A stretch of 25,707 nucleotides of DNA from Collinsella sp. Its GTDB lineage: Bacteria > Actinomycetota > Coriobacteriia > Coriobacteriales > Coriobacteriaceae. Both the position numbers and the translations under genes were made by a program. Under the pieces are notes generated by a model. That model was not told the origin of the DNA and did not search any database. It was given only the letters and a program-made list of their open reading frames with translations. Location: NCBI GenBank assembly GCA_019414325.1, contig DXMG01000031.1:1-25707 (forward strand), given 5' to 3'. Positions 1 to 8,513 of this stretch are shown one piece after another. How positions within the stretch are numbered: the stretch's first letter is position 1; the number at the start of each line of letters is the position of its first letter.

Positions 1-2409
1 GTGCACGGTATCCCAAACGTTGCGCAGGTCGGCAGCCTCGAGACCCTGAAGCTCAGCGACAACGAGCTTGTAGCCATTCAGCTCGACAGCGCCGTCGATG
101 GCGCTGGAGATCGCATCGGAGGAGCCACCGGTGAGAGCCTTCTTGAGCTTGCTGGAAGTCTCGCGCAGCTCGGCCTGCAGGTTCTCCACGCGGGCGGGAA
201 CCTCGTCGACGCGGCACTTGAGCGCAGCGGCGGCGGCGTCAACGAGCGCCAGGCGGTCGGCCATGTAGTCGAGGGCACCCTTAGAGGTCACAGCCTCGAT
301 GCGGCGGACATTCGAGCCCGTGGAGGACTCGGAAATGATCTTGAACAGGCCAATCTCGGCGGTATTGGCGGCATGGGTGCCACCGCAGAGCTCGCGGGCG
401 AACGGCTGGTCCTCGGCGCCCACGGAGACGACACGGACGACATCGCCGTACTTCTCGCCAAACAGTGCGACAGCGCCGGCGGCCTTGGCCTCGTCGATGC
501 CCATGACGCGGGTCACGACCGGCTTGGAAGCGAAGATCTGCTGGTTGACCAGGTCCTCGACAGCCTTGAGCTGGTCGGAGGACAGAGCCTCGAAGTGCGT
601 GAAGTCAAAGCGCAGGTGCTCGGGCGTCACCAGCGAGCCGGCCTGGGAGACATGCTCGCCCAGGACCTGTTTAAGGGCAGCGTCGAGCAGGTGCGTGGCG
701 GTGTGGTTGCGGCGCAGGAAACCACGGCGCTCGGCGTCGAGCGCGGCGGTCACGGTAGCACCGACGGCCAGCGTGCCCTCGGCAACGTGGGCGACGTGAG
801 CATAGAGGCCGTTGTGGTTCTTGGTATCGGAAACGGTCAGCGCAACGCCCTCGGCAAAAAGCTCGCCGGCATCGCCCTGCTGGCCACCCATCTCGGCGTA
901 GAACGGGGTGCGGTCGAGCACGACCTCGACGTCCTCGCCCGCGGCAGCGGACTCGACGGACTCGCCGTTGCGAACGATGGCAACAACCTTGGCGCCCTCG
1001 ATGACGTCGTTGTCATAACCGTCGAACTCGGTCGCGGCAACCTTGTCCGAAAGCTCAACCCACACGTCGTTGAAGCTACCCCAGGCGTCGCCCTTGGCGT
1101 TGGCGCGGGCGCGGGCCTTCTGGTCCTCCATACAGGCGGTGAAGCCGTCCATGTCGACGGGGTGGCCAGCAGCGCCGGCGATCTCGACGGTCAGGTCGAT
1201 GGGGAAACCAAAGGTGTCGTGCAGCTTAAAGGCAACGTCGCCCGGAAGGACGGCGCCGTCGGCGAGCGCGGCCAGGGCCTCGTCTAAGTAAACGCGGCCG
1301 TTGTCGAGCGTCGTGGAGAAACGCTCCTCCTCGGAGGCGACGATGCCCTTGACGAGCGCGACGTTCTTGAGCAGCTCGGGATAGGCCTCGCCCATCTGAG
1401 CGTTGACCTCGTCGATGAACTTGGTCAGGAAGGCGCCCTCGATGCCCAGCAGGCGACCGTGGAACACGGCACGGCGGAGCAGGCGGCGAAGGACGTACTC
1501 ACGGCCCTCGTTACCGGGCAGGATGCCGTCCGAGATCATAAAGTCAACGGCACGGGAGTGGTCGGCGATGATGCGCAGGGAGCGGCTGGCGCCGGAGTAA
1601 TCGTCGGCGTCATAGGTCTTGCCGCTGATCTCCTCACCGAGCTTGATGAGGTGCTGCATCAGATCGCCGTCGTAGTTGGCGGTCTTGTGCTGCATGATAG
1701 CGGCCATGCGCTCCAGACCCATGCCCGTATCGAGGTTGCGGTGCGGCAGCTCCGGCATGGAGCCGTCCTCCTGGCGGTCGTACTGGGTAAACACGAGGTT
1801 CCAGAACTCAAGGAAGCGGTCGCAGTCGCAACCGGGCTTGCAGTCGGGGCTGCCGCAACCGACCTCCTCGCCCATGTCAAAGTAGATCTCGGAGCACGGA
1901 CCGCAGGGGCCGGTGGGGCCAGCGGCCCAGAAGTTGTCGTCCTCGCCCAGACGCGAGATATGATCCTCGGCAACGCCCAGGGAGCGCCACACGTCGTGGG
2001 TCTCGTCGTCCTCGGTAAAGACGGTGAAGTACAGGCGGTCGAGCGGCAGCTTGAACTCCTTGGTGATGAGCTCAAAGGCCCAAGCGCAGGCCTGCTGCTT
2101 GGAGACGCCGCCAAAGGAGAAGTCGCCGAGCATCTCAAAGAAGGACAGGTGACGGCCGTCCTCGCCGATGCAGTCGATGTCGTTGGTGCGGACGCACTTC
2201 TGGCAGGAGATCGCGCCGATCTCCTTCATGGTCTTCTTGCCCTGGTAGTACTCCTTAAACTGGTTCATGCCGGCGTTGGCAAGCAGCAGCGAAGGATCGT
2301 CGGGGACGAGGGACGAAGAAGGATAGAGCTTAAGACCGCGCTCCTCAAAGAAGTTGAGGAACTTAGAGCGAATCTCGGCCGTAGTCATTGACGGGTAGTC
2401 AGCACTCAT
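1..2409 (-). CDS. alaS: Alanyl-tRNA synthetase (3' end cut by window edge)
   Basis: This enzyme charges tRNA-Ala with alanine in the cytoplasm and hydrolyses mischarged Ser/Gly-tRNA-Ala. The visible part has 803 codons; the family is usually about 875 residues, so roughly the last 70 residues of the C-Ala region lie outside the window. The class II catalytic domain is at the N-terminus, beginning with the family signature EIRSKFLNFFEERG. The editing domain shows HTATH at about residues 569-573 and CGGTH at about 675-679, the expected metal-binding sites. The start at 2409 is preferred over the in-frame ATG at 2388 because GAGGAGA (2418-2424, minus strand) sits 8 bases upstream of it. The gene follows the terminator of the sigma-factor operon, so it probably has its own promoter in 2425-2488, though I could not pick out good -35/-10 boxes. 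Confidence 0.97.
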   Translation of the reverse strand, partial: MSADYPSMTTAEIRSKFLNFFEERGLKLYPSSSLVPDDPSLLLANAGMNQFKEYYQGKKTMKEIGAISCQKCVRTNDIDCIGEDGRHLSFFEMLGDFSFGGVSKQQACAWAFELITKEFKLPLDRLYFTVFTEDDETHDVWRSLGVAEDHISRLGEDDNFWAAGPTGPCGPCSEIYFDMGEEVGCGSPDCKPGCDCDRFLEFWNLVFTQYDRQEDGSMPELPHRNLDTGMGLERMAAIMQHKTANYDGDLMQHLIKLGEEISGKTYDADDYSGASRSLRIIADHSRAVDFMISDGILPGNEGREYVLRRLLRRAVFHGRLLGIEGAFLTKFIDEVNAQMGEAYPELLKNVALVKGIVASEEERFSTTLDNGRVYLDEALAALADGAVLPGDVAFKLHDTFGFPIDLTVEIAGAAGHPVDMDGFTACMEDQKARARANAKGDAWGSFNDVWVELSDKVAATEFDGYDNDVIEGAKVVAIVRNGESVESAAAGEDVEVVLDRTPFYAEMGGQQGDAGELFAEGVALTVSDTKNHNGLYAHVAHVAEGTLAVGATVTAALDAERRGFLRRNHTATHLLDAALKQVLGEHVSQAGSLVTPEHLRFDFTHFEALSSDQLKAVEDLVNQQIFASKPVVTRVMGIDEAKAAGAVALFGEKYGDVVRVVSVGAEDQPFARELCGGTHAANTAEIGLFKIISESSTGSNVRRIEAVTSKGALDYMADRLALVDAAAAALKCRVDEVPARVENLQAELRETSSKLKKALTGGSSDAISSAIDGAVELNGYKLVVAELQGLEAADLRNVWDTVH

Positions 2410-2488
2410 AGAGGGAATCTCCTCGGTTTCATATCGAAACAGTTCAAACGTAACGATATTACCATCCCACCGCGCAAGTGCAAAAAAG

Positions 2489-2511
2489 AGGGCCGGCACA
2501 ATGCCGGCCCT
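2489..2511 (-). terminator. Rho-independent terminator after the sigma-factor operon
   Basis: A perfect 10-bp stem (AGGGCCGGCA paired with TGCCGGCCCT, 3-base loop) is followed on the minus strand by CTCTTTTTTG. It lies 51 bases past the stop of the AI-2E-family permease gene and before alaS, so it closes the four-gene cassette and separates it from alaS. Confidence 0.9.
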
Positions 2512-2561
2512 TCAGCGAAATTGCATGTTAGCACGTATGAATGTTGACTCAAATTACCCCA

Positions 2562-3971
2562 CTAGTTGTCATCATCGTCCATGGAGCCGTCGATGCCGGT
2601 TTTGGTATCGTCGTCCGAGTTGGAGTCATCGTCCTTGGCAAAGGGGTTCTTGAAGAAGCCCGTGGCATCGGGCTGCAGACCAGAGAGCTTAATCCAGGGA
2701 TTATCGAGCTCGGGCTTGGGCATGGCCTTGGCCTCGGGCGCAGTCTCGTTGCCGATGAGCTCGGACTCGTAGATGAAGGTGTCGTCGCCGAGCGCGTCGT
2801 AGGCGGCGACCGGGTTGCCATCGGCATCGCGGTACGGCGTGCCCTTAAACACGGCGCCGTCATAGGCCACAAGCTGGCGGCCGGTCTCATTCTCGAAGTA
2901 GTACACGAAGATACCTTTGAGGGCCGCACAAAGCGGGATGGCAATAATCATGCCGATGGGGCCCATGAGTGCCGAGCCAATAACGAGCGCCGTGAGGCTC
3001 ATGATGGGATGCACCTGCACCGAGCTCTGCATAACCTTAGGCGAAATCACGTTATCGGTGACGTTTTGCGCGATCATTGTCACGATGAGCGTCCATAACG
3101 CCAACATGGGGCTGAACATGAAACCAAGCACTGTGGCGATTGCTGCGCTCACCCAAGGACCGACGACCGGAACCAAATGCATGATGCCGGTAAAGATAGC
3201 CATGAGCGCCGCATACGGATGGCCGATGATCATAAAACCGATAAAGGCGAGGAAACCACCGCAGATGGACGTCACGACCATACCGCGCATGTAGCCGCCG
3301 ACAGAGCGAGAAAGGATGGCGACCATAAAGCGGTACGAGGTCTCCTTCTCCTGACCGATGATGGTGCAAATCTCGTGATGCATGCGAGGGTAGTCGCAGG
3401 CCATCCAGTAGGCAAGCACCAGACCAAGGAAGATCACGAACAACTGCGAGGCCGTATTGGTGATGAGCGGGAACACACCGCGGCCAAGCTCGGCAGCGAT
3501 CTGAGACACATACTTCGATGCCACGGCAACCAGCGACGACAGGTTGTCGTCCAAATACTCCTTGAGCGGCGTGTTGTTGAGCGTCTTGGCATGCGAGATC
3601 ATCTCGTTGAGATCGCCACCCGCAACACGAAGCTGCTCGGGCAGGCGGCTCAGGACTTCCATGATCTGACCAAAGAGAATCGGCGACAAGATGCAAACGA
3701 CACCGACGAGCACGGCAACAACAACAATAAGCGCGATAAGCGAACCGATGCCACGGCCGACGCCATGATGCTCGAGCCAATTGGTAATCGGGGACATCAC
3801 AAAGGCAATGATGGAACCAACGGCGAGAAACTCGATAACCGGCGCCAGGATGCCCATAAGGTTAAAGATGACAGCGGCGATGACAATGCAGCCGACAACA
3901 GCCCAAATGCGAAGCGTCAGAATGCGGGTGTCGCGCAGCACGCGATCGGTTTGTTGGGGGTGCTCACTCAT
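2562..3971 (-). CDS. AI-2E transporter family (PF01594) membrane permease with acidic C-terminal extension
   Basis: This is a multi-pass inner-membrane protein of the AI-2E/YdiK/PerM family (formerly UPF0118). Family members have been linked to autoinducer-2 export, and others to Na+/H+ antiport, so the substrate cannot be read from sequence. It has 469 residues: paired membrane segments at about 20-75, a soluble central segment, then further membrane segments from about 165 to 355 with the family-typical stretches FIGFMIIGHPYAALMAIFTG and LMGPIGMIIAIPL. The last 110 or so residues are a soluble extension beyond the usual family length of about 350, ending in a run rich in Asp (DDDSNSDDD, then MDDDDN). 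The start codon overlaps the stop of the sigma-factor gene by 4 bases (ATGA), which indicates translational coupling. Its position as last gene of the sigma cassette suggests it acts in or is expressed with that stress response; this is inference. Confidence 0.9.
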   Translation of the reverse strand: MSEHPQQTDRVLRDTRILTLRIWAVVGCIVIAAVIFNLMGILAPVIEFLAVGSIIAFVMSPITNWLEHHGVGRGIGSLIALIVVVAVLVGVVCILSPILFGQIMEVLSRLPEQLRVAGGDLNEMISHAKTLNNTPLKEYLDDNLSSLVAVASKYVSQIAAELGRGVFPLITNTASQLFVIFLGLVLAYWMACDYPRMHHEICTIIGQEKETSYRFMVAILSRSVGGYMRGMVVTSICGGFLAFIGFMIIGHPYAALMAIFTGIMHLVPVVGPWVSAAIATVLGFMFSPMLALWTLIVTMIAQNVTDNVISPKVMQSSVQVHPIMSLTALVIGSALMGPIGMIIAIPLCAALKGIFVYYFENETGRQLVAYDGAVFKGTPYRDADGNPVAAYDALGDDTFIYESELIGNETAPEAKAMPKPELDNPWIKLSGLQPDATGFFKNPFAKDDDSNSDDDTKTGIDGSMDDDDN

Positions 3972-4759
3972 GAACGAATCATCACTCCGTCGGGGTCGAT
4001 CTTGTCCTGAATCTTCTTAAGCGTGCGGCGCAGCAGACGCGAAACCTGCACCTGAGAAATACCCAGCTTCTTAGCGATCTCGATCTGGGTCATGCCCTTC
4101 ACAAAGCGCAGCTCGATCACCTCGCGCTCGCGCGGCGAGAAATCGCGGATGGCTTCCTCAATCACTAGGCGGTCATCGGTAAAGTCGAGCTCGTTGTCGT
4201 CGTCGGCGTAACGGTCGAGAATCGAGGGGGCATCGTCGGAATCGGACGCACCAGGAGCCTCGATGGGCACCGAGGTATAGGCCGAAGACGATTCCATGGC
4301 CTCGAGGACCTCATCGACAGTCACATCTAGATACTCCGCGATCTCCTCAACCTTGGGCGAACGCTGCAGCTCGTTGGTAAGTTTGTCAGTAGCCTGGTTG
4401 ACCTTGGCCGAGAGCTCCTGCAGACGACGCGGTACGCGCACGCTCCAACCCTTGTCGCGAAAATGGCGTTTGATCTCGCCCAGGATAGTGGGTGTCGCAA
4501 ACGTCGTGAACTCGAGTCCGCGCTCGGGATCAAAACGGTCGATAGCCTTGAGCAAGCCCAGATAGCCGACCTGCATGAGGTCGTCGAGCGGCTCGCCGCG
4601 ATTCTTAAATTTGTTGGCAAGAAACCTTACCAGGTTCATATGGGACATGACGAGCTGCTCACGGGCGTCCGGATCACCGGTCTCCTTGTAACGACGAAAC
4701 AGCTCGCGGGTTTTCTCCTTGTCCCAAGCGGTCTTGCCGCTCCGGGAACGTTCGGTCAT
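3968..4759 (-). CDS. SigB/SigF/SigG-family alternative sigma factor
   Basis: This is an RNA polymerase sigma factor of the SigB/SigF group (sigma-70 group 3), 263 residues. Region 2 lies at about 38-103 and carries the hallmark FATPTILGEIKRHFRDKGW followed by VRVPRRLQEL, which marks this subfamily. Region 3 is about 115-160 (LQRSPKVEEIAEYLDVTVDE). Region 4 is about 205-252, with the helix-turn-helix MTQIEIAKKLGISQVQVSR. An acidic linker (SDSDDAPSILDRYADDDNE) separates regions 3 and 4. One base separates its ATG from the stop of the anti-sigma gene upstream, and it overlaps the permease gene downstream by 4 bases, so all are translated from one message. Family members in Bacillus and mycobacteria drive general stress or sporulation genes from GTTT/GGGTA-type promoters; a matching promoter lies in front of ftsH here. 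Whether this one should be named sigB or sigF cannot be settled from sequence alone. Confidence 0.95.
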   Translation of the reverse strand: MTERSRSGKTAWDKEKTRELFRRYKETGDPDAREQLVMSHMNLVRFLANKFKNRGEPLDDLMQVGYLGLLKAIDRFDPERGLEFTTFATPTILGEIKRHFRDKGWSVRVPRRLQELSAKVNQATDKLTNELQRSPKVEEIAEYLDVTVDEVLEAMESSSAYTSVPIEAPGASDSDDAPSILDRYADDDNELDFTDDRLVIEEAIRDFSPREREVIELRFVKGMTQIEIAKKLGISQVQVSRLLRRTLKKIQDKIDPDGVMIRS

Positions 4760-4760
4760 A

Positions 4761-5138
4761 TTAGATATCCGCCTTGAGGTCGAGGGAAAGCGTCAGGGGC
4801 GCCGCAGTCTTTTCGTAGGAGTCGCACACGCTCGCGAGGATGAGCTCGGCATACACCGCAGCCTGGTCGTCTTCATCGACCGTAGCCTGGTCGCCAAAGG
4901 TAATAGTCATGCCAACGTGGGTCTCATCGACATCGAATTTGATGGTGATGTCATCGCAGTCGACCGCGGTGCAACCAAAGATGAAAGCCTCCTCGGCAGC
5001 CATGCGGATGTCCTCGATGCGATCGACAGACATAGAGCACAGGGCACCAACGTTGGCTGCCGTCATGCGCACAAGGCGAGCGAGACGCGGGTCACCGGCA
5101 ACGGTCAGCGTGATAGGGCAGGTTGCTTCGCTACTCAT
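4761..5138 (-). CDS. RsbW/SpoIIAB-like anti-sigma factor, degenerate ATPase domain
   Basis: This 125-residue protein probably binds and holds the downstream sigma factor. Residues 15-58 align by eye with the first part of RsbW/SpoIIAB proteins: the segment RIEDIRMAAEEAF (40-52) corresponds to EIEDLKIAVSEAC of Bacillus RsbW. The catalytic parts are missing. The N-box Asn is replaced by Phe54. No DxGxG (G1) motif follows; FGDQ (81-84) stands in its place. There is no GGxGL (G2) lid. Kinase activity therefore looks unlikely. The start at 5138 is chosen because CTGAGGAG lies just upstream (core at 5146-5151), and it overlaps the end of the DUF948 gene by 8 bases. An upstream extension of the frame exists but would run deep into that gene. 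One base separates it from the sigma-factor start. The identification rests on the N-terminal similarity plus position, so it is moderate. Confidence 0.75.
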   Translation of the reverse strand: MSSEATCPITLTVAGDPRLARLVRMTAANVGALCSMSVDRIEDIRMAAEEAFIFGCTAVDCDDITIKFDVDETHVGMTITFGDQATVDEDDQAAVYAELILASVCDSYEKTAAPLTLSLDLKADI

Positions 5139-5724
5139 CGCAGGACTCCTCAGAGGTCTCGGCGGGCGTATAGGTGTAATACTGAGCCGGCTTGGATACA
5201 GACTTCTGACCATCATCGTCGCCCGCGGCGGCCTCGTCCTCCGCCTTGCCAATCAAGACGCGCTCGGTCGGCTGCTCGGCTTCTTCGGCGGCAGCGGAAA
5301 GCTTGCGCTCGGCTTCAGCTGCAGGAGCCTTCACCTTATTGAAGAGCTTCTGCACAGCACCGGCGGCAGAGTCGGTCACGCTCGACACAGCATTGCTGGC
5401 CTCGGCCATACTGCCCGTAACCTCGGAAATGTCGCGAACCACGGCTTCGACCTCTACGAGATTGGAGGTAAGAGCATCAACTGCCGTCTTGCTCGACTTA
5501 AGCAGCGGCTCCATCTGGGCAAGCGCCGGCGTAAGCTCATCGACAGCGCCATCGAGCTTTGCCACCACAGGCTGAGCCTCGGCGATGGTGTTGTTGAGGC
5601 TGTTCACGGTCTTATCGAGCGAGTCGACAACGGTGCGGGTCTTGCGCAGGGTAAGCGCGAGCTCAACGATGGCCCACACGCCGGCAACGGCGAGCAGCAG
5701 CAGGGCGATTTGAATGGGACTCAT
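5131..5724 (-). CDS. DUF948-like single-pass membrane protein
   Basis: The predicted protein has 197 residues. It has one membrane segment at about 3-24 (IQIALLLLAVAGVWAIVELA), then a long, heptad-like helical stretch (about 28-150) in which hydrophobic and Asn/Asp residues recur (VVDSLDKTVNSLNNTIAEAQ), then a low-complexity Ala/Glu-rich tail. This is the architecture of the DUF948 (YtxG/YoxC-type) family, whose Bacillus member YtxG is known as a general stress protein; the molecular function is unknown. The ATG at 5724 is chosen over an upstream in-frame start (5802) because GGGAGG (5730-5735) sits 5 bases before it and the membrane segment then falls at the N-terminus. Its 3' end overlaps the anti-sigma gene by 8 bases, so it is first in the sigma cassette and could link that module to the membrane. 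Confidence 0.75.
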   Translation of the reverse strand: MSPIQIALLLLAVAGVWAIVELALTLRKTRTVVDSLDKTVNSLNNTIAEAQPVVAKLDGAVDELTPALAQMEPLLKSSKTAVDALTSNLVEVEAVVRDISEVTGSMAEASNAVSSVTDSAAGAVQKLFNKVKAPAAEAERKLSAAAEEAEQPTERVLIGKAEDEAAAGDDDGQKSVSKPAQYYTYTPAETSEESCDE

Positions 5725-5824
5725 ACAAGCCTCCCGGAAGAATCGAAATACAGACGCCTTCCATGGTACCCCAAAGGAGACCGAACATGCCAAGAGCAGC
5801 AACGTGGGACAAAATTATCAGCAG

Positions 5825-7174
5825 CTACTTCGGTGCATTCCCGCTGCGGTCGCGTTCGCTTTGCTCTACGCGCCATTCTTCCCAACCGCGACCGGCAGGC
5901 TGCCAGAACGCGCCGCGCTCCAGTCCCTCGGGCAAATAGCGCTGATCGACCCAGCCTTCGGGATAATCATGGGGATACTTATACACACCGTATTCATCGC
6001 TGCCCGGGCGATGACGATCGCGCAGATAACTCGGCACCTCGCGAAGCCCACTAGAATGGATATCGGCCAGCGCTGCATCGATCGAAGCCTCACACGCATT
6101 GGACTTAGGCGCCAAACAAACATAGAGCGCAGCCTGCGCGAGGTTAATACGGCACTCGGGATAGCCAATAACCTCGGCAGATTTAAACGCAGCATGCGCC
6201 ACCAAAAGCGCCTGCGGGTCGGCGTTGCCAACGTCCTCAGAGGCATGAATCATAATGCGACGGGCGATAAACTTAGGATCCTCCCCTGCATCGATCATGC
6301 GCGCAAGCCAGTAGACCGTGGCATCGGGGTCGCTACCGCGCATGGACTTGATGAACGCACTGATGATGTCGTAGTGCATGTCGCCGTTTTTGTCATACGT
6401 AAAGCCGCGACGCGGGTTGGCAATCTTCACGTCATCCACGGTGATGGGATAGCGCTCCCCCGCCGCAGGCGCTGGCGTTCCCTCGGTATCGGGACGCGTG
6501 ACGGCAATCTCGCTCGCAAGCTCGAGCGTCGTGAGCGCCGAGCGAGCGTCACCCGCTGCCAGCGTGCAAATGGTCTTGACCGTATCCTCATCGGCCGAGA
6601 ACTTTCCGTTCAAGCCCTGTGGTGCCTCGAGCGCACGCTCAATAAGCGTGGCGATATCCTCATCCTTCAGATGTTCAAGCTCCACCACGCGCCCGCGCGA
6701 CAACAGTGCCGAGTTGACCTCAAAGTACGGGTTCTCTGTCGTAGCGCCAATCATAATGACGGTACGGTTCTCAACTGCATGCAGCAGGGCATCCTGCTGA
6801 GACTTGGAGAAGCGGTGAATCTCGTCGATAAACAGGATGGTGCGGCGGTCGTACGTATTCAGGCGCGTCTTGGCCTCGTCAATCACGCGACGCAAGTCCT
6901 TCACGGTGCCCGTCACGGCGCTGACCTCGACAAACTCACTCTTGGTATGGTTGGCGATAATGTGGGCCAGCGTCGTCTTGCCCGTACCGGCCGGTCCGTA
7001 CAGTATCACGCTCGAAAGCACATCGTGCTCGATCGCGGCACGCAACCACGAGCCCTTACCGACGGCCTTTTGCTGGCCCACATACTCGTCGAGCGAATTG
7101 GGGCGCATGCGCACCGCAAGCGGCGCATTCTGAAAGGAACGCTCGCGCGTCGAAGCAGAAAAAAGGTCGTCCAT
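5825..7174 (-). CDS. rarA: RarA/MgsA-type AAA+ ATPase (replication-associated recombination protein A)
   Basis: This is a clamp-loader-like AAA+ ATPase that acts at stalled replication forks in the cytoplasm. The call uses 449 residues from 7174. The N-terminus MDDLFSAST leads into the family signature LAVRMRPNSLDEYVGQ. Walker A is GPAGTGKT (60-67), Walker B is LFIDEIH (114-120), sensor 1 is GATTENP (about 143-149), and the arginine-finger region is ALLSR (about 156-160). The C-terminal tetramerisation domain (MgsA_C) follows, with MRGSDPDATVYWLARMIDAG and YKYPHDYPEGW. Alternative starts are TTG at 7192, ATG at 7189 and ATG at 7180. I chose 7174 because a weak GGGA lies 5 bases upstream and the protein then begins like its relatives. 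The dGTPase-like gene ends 42-60 bases upstream and the DUF948 gene starts 100 bases downstream with no clear terminator between, so read-through into the sigma cassette is possible. Confidence 0.93.
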   Translation of the reverse strand: MDDLFSASTRERSFQNAPLAVRMRPNSLDEYVGQQKAVGKGSWLRAAIEHDVLSSVILYGPAGTGKTTLAHIIANHTKSEFVEVSAVTGTVKDLRRVIDEAKTRLNTYDRRTILFIDEIHRFSKSQQDALLHAVENRTVIMIGATTENPYFEVNSALLSRGRVVELEHLKDEDIATLIERALEAPQGLNGKFSADEDTVKTICTLAAGDARSALTTLELASEIAVTRPDTEGTPAPAAGERYPITVDDVKIANPRRGFTYDKNGDMHYDIISAFIKSMRGSDPDATVYWLARMIDAGEDPKFIARRIMIHASEDVGNADPQALLVAHAAFKSAEVIGYPECRINLAQAALYVCLAPKSNACEASIDAALADIHSSGLREVPSYLRDRHRPGSDEYGVYKYPHDYPEGWVDQRYLPEGLERGAFWQPAGRGWEEWRVEQSERDRSGNAPK

Positions 7175-7234
7175 AGCCATCCCGTGCATCAATCAAAAAC
7201 ATTATCCACTAACAGTATACCTAATAGATACGAA

Positions 7235-8482
7235 CTACCGTTCGTTAATATAGGTACGGTGCGGAAACTTCAATCCCGGAAACAGCTTGCTCGTGAGCTC
7301 GCAGAAATAACCGTCCGTCATGCTCGCGATATAATCCACCACGGCTTGGTCCTTGTCGTCCTGCCAGGCATAGGTGCGATTGTAGTAGGAAAGCTGCTGC
7401 TCAATGCGCGAAATATGGTGCTTGAAGATGTACGAGGACTCGTCACCTTCGTTTATATCCAGCAGGCAACGGTCGTAGAGCATTTCGAAAGCCTCGCGCA
7501 GCTCCGCCTCGGAATCGCCCTCGATACCGCCCTTACTGTAGATCTTCTCGTAGTTCTCCCGCTTGGCCCGGCGAATTTCCTCAAACAGGTCCTCGCTCAT
7601 CTCGATGCGCGGCTTACCATAGCTGTGCTCAACGATATCGATGGAGGCATGCGTGAGGATCCAACTGTTGTAGGCACCGCCCCGGCCATCATCAAAAGCG
7701 TCGGGCGAAAGCAGGCCCGCCGCGATCGCATCCTGACGGTCACGACCGACGTAGGCAAGAATATCCGAGATGCGAACGACGCAGCCCTCGAGCGTCATGG
7801 GACGCAGATGCTCAATTGCGCTATAGCCCGTGGCAATGCAATCCTCAACCGTCTGGTCAAACTGGTCAAAGGAGCCCATGTCCGAGAGCTCAAACACACG
7901 CTGCTCGTACTCGCCGTTATGGCATAGCACGCCGTCGAGCGTCTGGAGCGACACGTTGCGGCCATACAACGCGTCGAGCACGCGGACCGACTGCACGTTA
8001 TGGAAAAAATAACGCCCCGTACGCTCGTGATAGATATCGTTGAGGAAGCGCTCGCCGGAATGGCCGAAAGGCGTGTGTCCCAAGTCGTGGCCCAGGCCAA
8101 TCGCCTCGATCAGATCGCAATTGAGCCCCAGGGCGCGACCGATATCGCGCGCAATGCGCGAGACAAGCTGCACGTGCAAACCGCGGCGTGACAGATCGTC
8201 ATTGCTACGGAAGCTAAAGACCTGCGTTTTGCCCGCATACCGGGTGTAAGCCGGAAGATGAAGTATCTTTTCAGTATCGCGCATAAACGCCGGACGCATA
8301 AGCGTGCCTTTGTCGGTAGTGCGATCAATACGACGAATGACCTGATCATCGTTGCAACGATACGGGTTGACATAGCCCGAAGCACGATCGGCGGCAATGC
8401 GCTCGACAAGCTCGGGCGACAACGCTGAGGGAATACGGTCCATGCGCGCCTTAATGACGGCCGTTTCTTGATTAGATTCCAT
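7235..8482 (-). CDS. dgt: Deoxyguanosinetriphosphate triphosphohydrolase-like HD-domain protein
   Basis: This HD-superfamily hydrolase of the dGTPase (Dgt) family releases tripolyphosphate from dNTPs and thereby tunes dNTP pools. It has 415 residues. The nucleotide-site signature RTTDKGTLMRPAFMRDTEKI (53-72) precedes LPAYTRYAGKTQVF. The metal-binding residues are H103 (GLHVQL), H132-D133 in GLGHDLGHTPFGHSGE, and the later Asp in RISDILAYVGRD. The start at 8482 is supported by AAGGAG (8489-8494 on the plus strand as CTCCTT) 6 bases upstream. The prepilin peptidase gene ends 31 bases upstream, so the two are probably co-transcribed. Substrate preference within the dNTPase family cannot be told from sequence. 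Confidence 0.92.
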   Translation of the reverse strand: MESNQETAVIKARMDRIPSALSPELVERIAADRASGYVNPYRCNDDQVIRRIDRTTDKGTLMRPAFMRDTEKILHLPAYTRYAGKTQVFSFRSNDDLSRRGLHVQLVSRIARDIGRALGLNCDLIEAIGLGHDLGHTPFGHSGERFLNDIYHERTGRYFFHNVQSVRVLDALYGRNVSLQTLDGVLCHNGEYEQRVFELSDMGSFDQFDQTVEDCIATGYSAIEHLRPMTLEGCVVRISDILAYVGRDRQDAIAAGLLSPDAFDDGRGGAYNSWILTHASIDIVEHSYGKPRIEMSEDLFEEIRRAKRENYEKIYSKGGIEGDSEAELREAFEMLYDRCLLDINEGDESSYIFKHHISRIEQQLSYYNRTYAWQDDKDQAVVDYIASMTDGYFCELTSKLFPGLKFPHRTYINER

Positions 8483-8513
8483 GGCATGCTCCTTAAGAAG
8501 GATGCGTAATCGG

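Noticed and set aside
1..1287. 428-codon plus-strand frame opposite alaS
   Set aside because: Antisense shadow; repeated Gly-Val-Leu-Ala composition and no ribosome site, with clear AlaS motifs on the minus strand.
5766..5793. SigB-like promoter before the DUF948 gene (GGGTAC on the minus strand)
   Set aside because: GGGTAC is present, but no GTTT element lies at the required 12-14 base spacing; TTGGCA at 16 bases gives only a mixed, unconvincing promoter.
7230..7245. ACGAAC-TACC-GTTCGT hairpin at the dgt stop
   Set aside because: Only 6 bp with no U-rich tail, so I do not call it a terminator.
5714..7927. 737-codon plus-strand frame spanning rarA and dgt
   Set aside because: It runs across two genes and their gap on the opposite strand, is Arg/His-rich, and matches no family.
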